A stretch of 64,000 nucleotides of DNA, taken from positions 186,001 through 250,000 of the forward strand of contig CP060220.1 in NCBI GenBank assembly GCA_023898385.1, in the 5' to 3' direction. The notes beneath the pieces were generated by a model that was given only the letters and a program-made list of their open reading frames with translations, was not told where the DNA came from and made no database searches. The position numbers and the translations under genes are program-made. This stretch comes from Pseudobdellovibrionaceae bacterium (GTDB lineage: Bacteria > Bdellovibrionota > Bdellovibrionia > Bdellovibrionales > UBA1609). Below, piece after piece: positions 23,647 to 31,946 of this stretch. Within the stretch, counting starts at the first letter, position 1. The number at the start of each line of letters is the position of its first letter.

Positions 23647-24792
23647 ATGGATGCGCTTTATGATTTTCAATATTTTATTTTGATTGCAGTGCTTTTGATT
23701 GTTCCAAAAGTATTGCAACGTTATCGAATACCAGGTGGGCTTTCAGCTCTGGCCATGGGAGTGGCTGCGGGTTACTTTTGGGGTGTTTATAAGTCAGATG
23801 CGGTAGTGAGTTTGTTTGCCACACTCGGTATCACCACTTTGTTCTTGTTTGCAGGGTTAGAAGTCAGCGTCACTGAAATTAAGCGGGATTTTCGATTTTT
23901 GGCCAAGCATCTCCTGGCCGGGTTGGTGTTGCTCCTCATTGGTGGCATTTTGCTGCGTTACTTTTTTGATCTATCGTTGCGGGCCTCTCTACTTCTATCG
24001 CTGGGCCTGTTGACTCCCTCCACGGGATTTATCTTGGACACGCTACACACTTACGCCTTTGACCAGCGCGAGACCAAATGGATTCGATCAAAGGCCATAG
24101 CTATGGAAATCCTCGCTCTTGGGGTTTTATTTTTCACTTTGCAGTCGGACTCTCTGCTGAATCTGTTTTTATCAATGACCCTCCTCATTGGACTGGTTTT
24201 CGCTCTGCCTCCGCTATTTCGCCTGTTTGTGGAAAAGGTCAGCCCTCACGCTCCCCAATCAGAATTTGCTTTTCTTATTTTGATGGCACTCCTGGCAGGA
24301 GTACTCACTCGAGAGTTGGGCGCGTACTATTTGGTCGGCGCGTTCGTCGTGGGAGTGGTTGCCAGGCGCTGTGAATTTATGGCCCCTTCATTTCAAGCTG
24401 AAAGTGCCTTGTCCTCGTTGCGTTTGTTTTTTTCGTTTTTCATTCCCTTCTACTTTTTCAAGTCCGGTCACGCCATAGACATCACTCAGTTGACATGGAA
24501 GGGTGTGCTGACGGGCGTGGTGCTTCTACTTGTTTTTGTGCCCATTCGATTTTCTTCGTTGATTTACTCACTCCGTTATTTTCATGAAGAGCGCTGGCAA
24601 AAGATGACGCAAATATCTCTGTCCATGTTGCCCACACTGGTTTTTGGGTTGGTGGTAGCTGACATTTTGAAAACTGACTATGGATTGCCTAAGGAGATAT
24701 TTGCTGGCCTGATGTTATACACGGTGGTGGTCAGTGCTTTTCCGAGCTTCTTTATACAGCCGGCAATCAAAGGTGAATTCAAACCTCTTTAA
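23647..24792 (+). CDS. CPA2-type Na+(K+)/H+ antiporter, membrane domain only
   Basis: I start at ATG 23647 (MDALYDFQYFILIAVLLIVP), where the first membrane helix begins; the frame extends 22 codons upstream without a better start. The 381-residue product has about 12 hydrophobic segments. These include GLLTPSTGFILDTL, typical of the cation/proton antiporter 2 family's Asp-containing transport helices, and LGAYYLVGAFVVGVVARR. There is no C-terminal RCK/TrkA domain, so it is shorter than KefB/KefC and closer to simple Nap-type exchangers. Ion preference is unknown. Element C separates it from the cyclase gene. Confidence 0.8.
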   Translation: MDALYDFQYFILIAVLLIVPKVLQRYRIPGGLSALAMGVAAGYFWGVYKSDAVVSLFATLGITTLFLFAGLEVSVTEIKRDFRFLAKHLLAGLVLLLIGGILLRYFFDLSLRASLLLSLGLLTPSTGFILDTLHTYAFDQRETKWIRSKAIAMEILALGVLFFTLQSDSLLNLFLSMTLLIGLVFALPPLFRLFVEKVSPHAPQSEFAFLILMALLAGVLTRELGAYYLVGAFVVGVVARRCEFMAPSFQAESALSSLRLFFSFFIPFYFFKSGHAIDITQLTWKGVLTGVVLLLVFVPIRFSSLIYSLRYFHEERWQKMTQISLSMLPTLVFGLVVADILKTDYGLPKEIFAGLMLYTVVVSAFPSFFIQPAIKGEFKPL

Positions 24793-24930
24793 CGCACTAT
24801 ATTATAAGGTTTACCGGCATTCCGCCTATGGTAAACCCTACTGCGCTCACTGAACGAGCGAGAGTTGGCCAAAGGCGATGGGCAAAAAACAGCGGTTCAA
24901 GCATCCATAAAAATAAATAAAGAGGTTTCA

Positions 24931-25884
24931 ATGAATAAGTCTCACTACACGGCAAAACGAATTCTGGTGACTGGTGGAGCGGGATTTCTTGGTTCTCATC
25001 TGTGTGCAAGATTGCTTCAAGAGGGCCATGAAGTGATTTGTGTGGATAATTTTTTTACCGGTAGAAAAGCCAATATTCTGGGTTTGCTCGACCACCCCTT
25101 GTTCGAAGTGGTTCGACATGACATCACCTTTCCACTGTATATAGAGGTGGATGAAATCTATAACCTAGCCTGTCCGGCATCGCCGATTCATTACCAAACA
25201 GATCCGGTGCAAACCACAAAGACCTGCGTGCATGGGTCCATCAATGTTTTGGGCCTGGCTAAACGGTTGGGGGCAAAAATATTCCAGGCCTCAACGAGCG
25301 AAGTGTACGGTGATCCAGATATCAGCCCCCAAAACGAAGACTACAGAGGCAACGTCAACCCCATAGGCCCTCGTGCTTGTTACGATGAAGGAAAACGTTG
25401 CGCTGAAACCCTGTTTTTTGATTATTACAATCAGCACAAGTTGCCTATTCGGGTCGCTCGAATTTTTAATACCTATGGCCCACACATGCATCCCGATGAT
25501 GGCCGAGTGGTTTCCAATTTTATTTTGCAGGCCTTGCGAGGTGAGTCCATCACCATCTATGGGGACGGCACACAAACAAGGGCTTTTTGTTACGTGGATG
25601 ATTTGATTGAAGGGTTTGTTCGATTTATGGAATACGATGGGGATCTTCCGGGCCCGATCAATTTGGGTAACCCTCACGAAATGCAGGTTGGAGAGTTGGC
25701 CCAGAGAATTTTGAAGATGACAGGGTCAAAGTCTGAATTGATCTTTAAACCCTTACCCCAGGATGATCCAAAACAACGTTGTCCCGATATCACTCGGGCC
25801 CGTGAAAAATTGGGGTGGGAGCCCAAGGTCTCTGTGGACGAGGGCCTTGAACGCACCATTCATTATTTTAGGCAATTGGTGTAA
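24931..25884 (+). CDS. UDP-glucuronate decarboxylase (UDP-xylose synthase), SDR family
   Basis: The ATG at 24931 follows AAAGAGG. The 317-residue extended SDR enzyme has the NAD motif TGGAGFLGSH near its start. It also has TSEVYGDPDISPQ, then NVNPIGPRACYDEGKR with the catalytic Tyr-x3-Lys. These features separate UXS from the dTDP-glucose dehydratases. It would convert UDP-glucuronate to UDP-xylose (or the 4-keto intermediate) in the cytoplasm, supplying a sugar for envelope glycan. It is followed 12 bases later by a glycosyltransferase that probably uses a related donor (inference). Confidence 0.88.
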   Translation: MNKSHYTAKRILVTGGAGFLGSHLCARLLQEGHEVICVDNFFTGRKANILGLLDHPLFEVVRHDITFPLYIEVDEIYNLACPASPIHYQTDPVQTTKTCVHGSINVLGLAKRLGAKIFQASTSEVYGDPDISPQNEDYRGNVNPIGPRACYDEGKRCAETLFFDYYNQHKLPIRVARIFNTYGPHMHPDDGRVVSNFILQALRGESITIYGDGTQTRAFCYVDDLIEGFVRFMEYDGDLPGPINLGNPHEMQVGELAQRILKMTGSKSELIFKPLPQDDPKQRCPDITRAREKLGWEPKVSVDEGLERTIHYFRQLV

Positions 25885-25896
25885 TAGGAGATTTTT

Positions 25897-26763
25897 GTGA
25901 GTCAATTTTTTGTGTATCAGGCGTATGGTCGACCTGAGTTTTACCTAGAGTGCGTCTACTCGATTTTGTCTCTGTTGCGGTTTTATAACGAGGGGCCACC
26001 ACCGTTTAAGATTTTTGTCTATACAGATAACAAACAGGCCATGCAGGGGAAATTACCTGAGTCCGTTGAATTTATAGAGTTGCCTGCCGGGCAATTTCAG
26101 GCCTGGCGAGGAGATATAGATTTTGTTCATCGGGTGAAGGTAGAAATGTTGCGTGATTTTACCAAGAGGGTGAGCGGGTCCATCATTTATGTGGACACGG
26201 ACACTTATTTTTTAAAAGACCCTGCACCCATTTTTGAAAAAATCGGTAAGGGCACGCGATTTTTGCATCTACTGGAAGATCGTGTGGACAGCAAATCAAA
26301 CCCCATTTTAAAAAAAATGTATCGATTTTTAAAAAAGCGAATCTTTTCGCTAAAAGATGGCCGAAATGTCAAAATGCCAGTGTCAGTGGAGATGTGGAAC
26401 GCGGGCCTGATCGGTTTTTCCAGCCAAGACAAATCTTTGCTGGAGGACGTGTTGGAGTTAACGGATCTTATGTATTCGCAATATGAGAAACACGTCATGG
26501 AACAGCTCGCCTTTAGTTTTGTACTTCAAACTGAAGGCTCGTTGTTGCCGGCCGAGGACTATGTTTACCATTATTGGGCGCACAAAGATTTTCGAAATGC
26601 CATTGAAAGTTTTTTTGCTGAGACAAAGGCCATGCCGCTGCCTGATGTGGTCCAAGCTACAGAAAAATTAAATCCAGCCAATGAAAAGCCTGAGCCGCGG
26701 CGCTCTCGCTGGAGAGTATTTCATAAAATTCTTAACGTCGGTGGCGTGGCGGAAAGACCCTAA
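25897..26763 (+). CDS. GT-A fold glycosyltransferase-like protein
   Basis: The start is GTG at 25897 with AGGAG 6 bases before it. The 288-residue soluble protein opens with VYQAYGRPEFYLECVYSILSLL and carries SIIYVDTDTYFLKDP, a D-x-D metal/nucleotide-sugar motif typical of GT-A transferases. MWNAGLIGFSSQD is a GT8/GT-like acceptor region. It sits 12 bases after the UDP-glucuronate decarboxylase and 3 bases before a small membrane protein, forming a three-gene operon. Acceptor and donor are unknown. Confidence 0.72.
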   Translation: MSQFFVYQAYGRPEFYLECVYSILSLLRFYNEGPPPFKIFVYTDNKQAMQGKLPESVEFIELPAGQFQAWRGDIDFVHRVKVEMLRDFTKRVSGSIIYVDTDTYFLKDPAPIFEKIGKGTRFLHLLEDRVDSKSNPILKKMYRFLKKRIFSLKDGRNVKMPVSVEMWNAGLIGFSSQDKSLLEDVLELTDLMYSQYEKHVMEQLAFSFVLQTEGSLLPAEDYVYHYWAHKDFRNAIESFFAETKAMPLPDVVQATEKLNPANEKPEPRRSRWRVFHKILNVGGVAERP

Positions 26764-26766
26764 CAT

Positions 26767-27348
26767 ATGTTTTGGCAACAGAAGACTTCACGAAAGCGAT
26801 ATCGCACTGAAAACGGATTGGCTTGTGTGGATTTACGGGTCAGTCGGTCGGATCAATTGTTTGACGTGCGAGATCCGGCCCCCTTTAGGGAGCGGGATTT
26901 AGACGACGATGCGGTGGACTACATTGTTGGTTCGCTCCGCGAGTTGGGGGTGAGCACCCCGGCAAAACTGGTGATCTCGGTAGCCGAATCAGAGACTCAA
27001 GGTATTGGTGAAGAGGCCATTCGCAATGCCATACACGCATTTTTTGATTTTGAGACCATATTAGTGCGACGGCGCTTGCAACAGACCTTCAGCGAGGGGC
27101 AAATAGCTTTGGCCATTGGGCTTGCGGTGATGTTTACATTTATTTTTGGCTCCCATCTTATTGGGGAGCCTGAAAAAGATTTGTTGCGGCGCTTGGCCTA
27201 TGAAGGGCTAAACGTCATGGGCTGGGTGGCCATGTGGCATCCCATTAACATAATGCTCTACTCTTGGTGGCCGATCGTGGGTACTCTCAGAGTGATGCAA
27301 AAACTCAGTAAAATAGATATTGAAATTCATTTTAACCAGGGCAGTTAG
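26767..27348 (+). CDS. Membrane protein of unknown function
   Basis: The 193-residue protein has a soluble N-terminal half (about 100 residues, including DYIVGSLRELGVSTPAKLVI). Two membrane helices follow (ALAIGLAVMFTFIFGSHLIG and LNVMGWVAMWHPINIMLYSW), then a short basic tail. I recognise no family. It is last in the UXS-glycosyltransferase operon. Its stop codon overlaps the stop codon of the convergent AP2 gene. Confidence 0.65.
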   Translation: MFWQQKTSRKRYRTENGLACVDLRVSRSDQLFDVRDPAPFRERDLDDDAVDYIVGSLRELGVSTPAKLVISVAESETQGIGEEAIRNAIHAFFDFETILVRRRLQQTFSEGQIALAIGLAVMFTFIFGSHLIGEPEKDLLRRLAYEGLNVMGWVAMWHPINIMLYSWWPIVGTLRVMQKLSKIDIEIHFNQGS

Positions 27349-27887
27349 TTGCGCCGCTCACCGCGATTGATAGTAATTCGGTTCTGGTAGGCGTCGTCAC
27401 CAAAGTAATTGATGGCTGCCCGATTGTAAGCCCGAGCCGCAGCCTCTTCTGTTGAGAAATCTCCTAAAAATTGCGCTTTTCCGTCCACTTCGATACGCGC
27501 GCGCCAAACGTTCTTGCTCGCTATATAGGACACGCCCTTATAGGCCGAGGTGTTATGAGGCGACTTGGGTTTGGGCAACATGCGCTGGCGCTCTTTCATG
27601 GTACAAACGATGAGGTTTTGCTTGCGGTAATCCAGGCCATTTTGCCACCGACGGGGGAATACCATTTTTCCCTGAGGAGGATCCATTAGAAACTGGCCCA
27701 AAGACATTGTTCGCACTTTTCCGCCCGAGCGAATACTTGTGACCACGCGGGGTTTACCCTCTTTGCCGGTAGACTGCACCCGCCAGCTATGGGCCATGCA
27801 ACGGCCGTAGTCTTCAGCATCTATTTTGACTGGATCGCTCCCCTTAACCGGCAGGTAACGCCAGGATTTCTTCGACGGATCTGACAT
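27345..27887 (-). CDS. AP2-domain protein with degenerate HNH-like region
   Basis: I use ATG 27885-27887; the frame runs 50 codons further upstream but that part looks non-coding. The C-terminal 60 residues are an AP2/ERF DNA-binding domain: YKGVSYIASKNVWRARI, FLGDFSTEEAAARAYNRAA and INYFG. The preceding 90 residues have the spacing of an HNH homing endonuclease (GQFLMDPPQGKMVFPRRWQN, DYRKQNLIVCT), but the metal-binding histidines are absent. It resembles HNH-AP2 mobile endonucleases that have lost cleavage and may act as a DNA-binding regulator (inference). Its TAA overlaps the TAG of the convergent membrane-protein gene. Confidence 0.78.
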   Translation of the reverse strand: MSDPSKKSWRYLPVKGSDPVKIDAEDYGRCMAHSWRVQSTGKEGKPRVVTSIRSGGKVRTMSLGQFLMDPPQGKMVFPRRWQNGLDYRKQNLIVCTMKERQRMLPKPKSPHNTSAYKGVSYIASKNVWRARIEVDGKAQFLGDFSTEEAAARAYNRAAINYFGDDAYQNRITINRGERRN

Positions 27888-28130
27888 AAACTCATTGTGA
27901 GTCCCTAACGGAGGGGAAGTCAATTTCGGGTCGAGGAATCCGGCATTGGAAGGGGAAATACGACGATTTTGAGATTTTAGGGCGCAATTTCGCAATCTCT
28001 CGTATCTTTTTCGGCAGGTCAAATCGCCCTTGTTCAAGCTGTAATCTATTCATTGAAAACAGGCCTAACAGGATCCTAGTTGGCTTCTCTGGGGGAATGA
28101 ATTAAAAGCGTCCCTGAAGGGTGCAAAAAA

Positions 28131-29732
28131 ATGAATATAGTTTCCATCAGCAAGATTTATCAGAATCTGCAAATTGGGGCAGTCTCACTATTGATAGCGG
28201 CAATATTGCAGCCATCCGTGGGGGGAGCCGATCAAGCGGCAGAGGACCTTGTAAATCGACCAGTAAAAATATCCGATACGACTATTTATGACATTCCCAA
28301 TGCCGAAGAAACCGTCCATGACGTGTTTGAGCTTTATGAAATGGGGCGAGAATATATCTCCATACGGTTTGATGAGTTGGGAGAAAAAGGCTTTGATCAA
28401 GCCGTAGACCAGAACAAGATCCTGTTTGAACACCCTAAACTAGGCACTGCCGAGGCCACTCATATCGACAATATTCCCATAGTTCGTGTGGTCTACAAAA
28501 AGAATCATGTAGCCTATCTGTTTGTCAGTGCCGAACAAGTGCAGGATGACTCTGAACATTTTGAAAAATACATTGCGCGGCAGCACCTACTTTCGGGCTA
28601 CTCGCGAGGGGACGGCAAAATGGGCCGCGATGTGGTGGTGGTTTGGTTGGAGCGTGATCGGGTAAAAAACGCCGATTTGTTGGCTCGTCCCCGTGGCTAT
28701 ATGGAGCGTTGGAAGTCCTTTTGGAAAGCTCATTACAAGACGCCAACCTTTGACGATAAGGCCTTTGGATTGACTTGTGGCGTGTTGCAGGCAGGTTTGG
28801 GGCTTGGCATGTCCTGCGCCCAGGTGTGGGCCAATGCGGATTCCGATTTCTGGCAAGACGTAAGTTTGCTACCGGCATTCTTTAATTTCGTTTTTGGTGC
28901 GGGTATCGGCGTGTTTCATAGAACCTACAAAAACATTGTGTTCTCAACTCCCAGTCGGGCTAAGCAAATTATGAAAGCCTCTGTGCCGAGTCTGTTATAC
29001 GCTTATCTCATTTATGCTTCGGCTCGGGGCATGAATGCCAATTTAAATGTTTTTGATCCCGCGGGTTTTGTGAATAATTTGTGGATATGGCTGAACGTTG
29101 GACTCACCCAACCACTAAAAGTGGAAATGTCTCAGTGGGCAAAAATTCTGGAAGAAGAGAGAACAGATCTTAAAGAACACGTAGTAAAGATCCCATTTTC
29201 CGATAAGGTTATGACGATCACGGATCGAATGATCAATTACCAAATTAAAATCCAACTGTCTCTAATGGGTATTCGCATGGCGGATCTGATGGGAATTGGA
29301 TTTTCTGGCCTGGCACTTTCTCATGCCCTTGGTATTGCGGTGAGTGAAAACGGGGAGGCCGCCATCAGTAAGGCCTTTATGCTCTCGCTGTTGCCAGTCG
29401 TCTACATTGTGACAAAGTGGTGGGCGAACAAGTACCATTCAAAGGCGGCTAAAAAGATGGGGTTTGATCGCCCCGTGTGGGACCGGCCGAAACAGGCGAT
29501 CACGAGGTTTGTAAAGAACCTTCGTTCAGGAAAATACGTGAACGATCTCCAGAGACTTTTGGCCAAAGATGTAGAAATGGCCGAAGAGGCCGTGCAGAAA
29601 CTCAAAGACGGTCACCGGGTGCATGAGCACAACAAAGAGGTGGTGGAGCTGATCAACCTTTTTGAGAAAAAGTCTGTAACGAGCTGTCGCGTGTTGCTAA
29701 GGACTCCCACATCCTCGGCCTCTGGCGAATAA
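28131..29732 (+). CDS. Large exported/multi-helix membrane protein, unknown function
   Basis: The 533-residue protein has an N-terminal hydrophobic segment that could be a signal peptide (QIGAVSLLIAAILQPSVGG). A soluble region of about 160 residues follows. Then come several hydrophobic segments between about residues 205 and 430 (ACGVLQAGLGLGMSCAQ region, LLPAFFNFVFGAGIGVF, SLLYAYLIYASARG, KAFMLSLLPVVYIVTKWW) and a charged helical C-terminus. No family is recognised. It stands alone between the AP2 gene (divergent) and the helicase. Confidence 0.65.
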   Translation: MNIVSISKIYQNLQIGAVSLLIAAILQPSVGGADQAAEDLVNRPVKISDTTIYDIPNAEETVHDVFELYEMGREYISIRFDELGEKGFDQAVDQNKILFEHPKLGTAEATHIDNIPIVRVVYKKNHVAYLFVSAEQVQDDSEHFEKYIARQHLLSGYSRGDGKMGRDVVVVWLERDRVKNADLLARPRGYMERWKSFWKAHYKTPTFDDKAFGLTCGVLQAGLGLGMSCAQVWANADSDFWQDVSLLPAFFNFVFGAGIGVFHRTYKNIVFSTPSRAKQIMKASVPSLLYAYLIYASARGMNANLNVFDPAGFVNNLWIWLNVGLTQPLKVEMSQWAKILEEERTDLKEHVVKIPFSDKVMTITDRMINYQIKIQLSLMGIRMADLMGIGFSGLALSHALGIAVSENGEAAISKAFMLSLLPVVYIVTKWWANKYHSKAAKKMGFDRPVWDRPKQAITRFVKNLRSGKYVNDLQRLLAKDVEMAEEAVQKLKDGHRVHEHNKEVVELINLFEKKSVTSCRVLLRTPTSSASGE

Positions 29733-29789
29733 TTCATCTGCGCTGCATTTGTCGTTAAGTTTTTAAAGAGCCGTTGATATCTTAACGGC

Positions 29790-31829
29790 ATGATCGACAA
29801 TTGGCTTAAACAACTAAATCCAGAACAAAGAGAAGCCGTTTTACATAATGAGGGCCCACAGCTCATACTGGCCGGGGCAGGATCAGGTAAGACGACCGTT
29901 TTGGTGACCCGCACAGGGCGACTCATTGCCGAAAAAAAAGCCAAGCCTGAGCAAATCACTGTGATGACTTTTACAAATAAGGCCGCCCGTGAGTTAAAAG
30001 ATCGTGTGGCCGCAAAGTTGGGGCCCAGCGCTAAGGGAATTTGGGCGGGGACATTTCACTCATTTGGTCTCAATGTCCTTCGTAAATATCATAAACTAGC
30101 AGGCCTACCGAAACAATTTGGAATTCTTGATGCGACTGACGCCAGGGCTCTGGTTCGAGAACTAGGCAAGGACCTCCATCATTCCAGCAAGCAGGGATTT
30201 GATGCCGAAAAGCTGTTGTCCATAATGGCCAGTTGGCGACAAGAGGGTCGAACCAAGGCCAAAAGTGAAGATGAGTACGAAGAGCTCACGCAAATGTTGC
30301 TGCCGAAATACTTAAAAAGGCTTGAGCTTTTAGGGGTTGCCGACTTTGACGGGCTATTGCTCAAGCCCCTTCAGATTTTTTCAGAGCACCCCCATGTGAG
30401 AGATGAATGTAATGATCAAATAAAATATTTGATGGTGGATGAGTTTCAAGACACTAACTTAGTGCAGCTGCGTCTTGTTCAGCGGCTTGTTGAAGACCAT
30501 CACAATATAGCCGTGGTTGGCGACGATGATCAGTCAATTTATGGATGGCGGGGCGCTTGTGTCAGCAACATTTTGAATTTTCCAAGGTTATACAAAGATT
30601 GCCACGTTGTCCGTTTGGAAAGAAATTATCGATCCACGCCGTCTATATTAAAGGTGGCCAATGAGGTGATTCACAAGAATTCAGAGCGGCATGCAAAAAT
30701 TCTTAAAGCAGAGGCTGCCAAAGAACAAGATCATAAGCCAGAACTCTTCGTTTACGAAACAGAAGAAGAAGAGGCTGATGATGTGGTTCAGCAGATTCAT
30801 CACTTTGTGCGCGAAGGCTACGGGTATAATGATATTGCCATTTTGTATAGATCTAACTCGCAAGGTGGTCTCATTGAAGGTAGCTTGCGCCACGGGCAAA
30901 TTCCCTACGCGTTGACCGGGGGTACGGCTTTTTTTGATCGGCGTGAAGTTCGCGATGTGATTGCTTATATCAGGTGTGCATTGGCGCCCAACGAAATCGC
31001 CTTTCGACGCATTTTAAATACGCCCCCAAGGGGTATTGGCGAGACAACGGTGAAAGCTTTAGAAGAGTATTCTCACAGCCACTCTGTCAGCCTGTTTAAA
31101 TCGGCAAAAAATTGGTCGCAGGCTGGAGTGAACGAAAAAGCGGGCCACAGCATTGATCAGTTGTTAGAACAATTGCGGCAACTTCCAGATTTACTGCTAC
31201 AGCCACTGGCCGATAAAACCAGTGGCCAACGGCTTTCAGAGTTTTTTGTGAACAATGGTTATTATGATTTTGTTAGTAAGGGCTATAAAGACACAGCCAC
31301 AGCGCAAAATCGTTGGCAGCTCGTCGATATTTTAGGGCGAATACTAGATGGTTTTTTTACCCGTGGCGGACGCACACTGAAGACTCTTAAGGAGTTTATA
31401 GACAGCATGGAACTTCGAGACAGTATGGACGAGTCGCCTGCTGAAAAAGATAAGCCAAAGGTTCAGATGCTTACCTTGCATGCGTGTAAGGGCCTAGAGT
31501 TTCCCGTGGTATTTATAGTTGGTGTTGAAGAAGACATTCTACCTCATCGCACACTAGGATCAGATATTTCAGAAGAGCGCCGGTTGTTTTACGTGGGTGT
31601 GACGCGGGCTCAAGAACGATTGGTGTTGTCACACGCTCGTCAACGTAAACGTTTTGGAAAATTGCGGCCCGTGGCTCCATCGCGGTTTTTACTAGAAATA
31701 CCAGAAGAGCTCTATTTGGCTCATGAGGGTGGGTTTCGTCCTGTTACGGAGCAAGATCGGCAATCGATGATGGCCGACCTGTTTAAAAAGTTGGATTCTC
31801 AGATATCAAATAGAAACACGACAGAATAA
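29790..31829 (+). CDS. UvrD/Rep/PcrA-type superfamily 1 DNA helicase
   Basis: The 679-residue protein has all SF1A motifs in order: Q motif LNPEQREAV, Walker A AGAGSGKT, motif Ia TFTNKAARELKDRV, Walker B VDEFQDTN, motif III GDDDQSIYGWRGA, motif IV ERNYRST, motif V TLHACKGLEFPVVFI and motif VI RRLFYVGVTRA. It unwinds DNA 3' to 5' in repair or replication restart. Length and motif spelling are closest to Rep/PcrA; I do not choose between rep, uvrD and pcrA names. It is a single gene 57 bases after the previous stop. Confidence 0.92.
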   Translation: MIDNWLKQLNPEQREAVLHNEGPQLILAGAGSGKTTVLVTRTGRLIAEKKAKPEQITVMTFTNKAARELKDRVAAKLGPSAKGIWAGTFHSFGLNVLRKYHKLAGLPKQFGILDATDARALVRELGKDLHHSSKQGFDAEKLLSIMASWRQEGRTKAKSEDEYEELTQMLLPKYLKRLELLGVADFDGLLLKPLQIFSEHPHVRDECNDQIKYLMVDEFQDTNLVQLRLVQRLVEDHHNIAVVGDDDQSIYGWRGACVSNILNFPRLYKDCHVVRLERNYRSTPSILKVANEVIHKNSERHAKILKAEAAKEQDHKPELFVYETEEEEADDVVQQIHHFVREGYGYNDIAILYRSNSQGGLIEGSLRHGQIPYALTGGTAFFDRREVRDVIAYIRCALAPNEIAFRRILNTPPRGIGETTVKALEEYSHSHSVSLFKSAKNWSQAGVNEKAGHSIDQLLEQLRQLPDLLLQPLADKTSGQRLSEFFVNNGYYDFVSKGYKDTATAQNRWQLVDILGRILDGFFTRGGRTLKTLKEFIDSMELRDSMDESPAEKDKPKVQMLTLHACKGLEFPVVFIVGVEEDILPHRTLGSDISEERRLFYVGVTRAQERLVLSHARQRKRFGKLRPVAPSRFLLEIPEELYLAHEGGFRPVTEQDRQSMMADLFKKLDSQISNRNTTE

Positions 31830-31946
31830 AAATATAAGGAACATACTTTCCCGACATTTCCCAGGCCTTCCACAGCCGCATTTGGGCTAGGAATCAAAAG
31901 ACCAAATCCGTTGAGGGAATTGATCTTTTTAGAGAACCCTTTTTAG

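Noticed and set aside
24805..24836. GGTTTACC/GGTAAACC hairpin after the antiporter gene as a terminator
   Set aside because: The 8-bp stem has a large loop and no T-run on either side; kept only as a weak inverted repeat.
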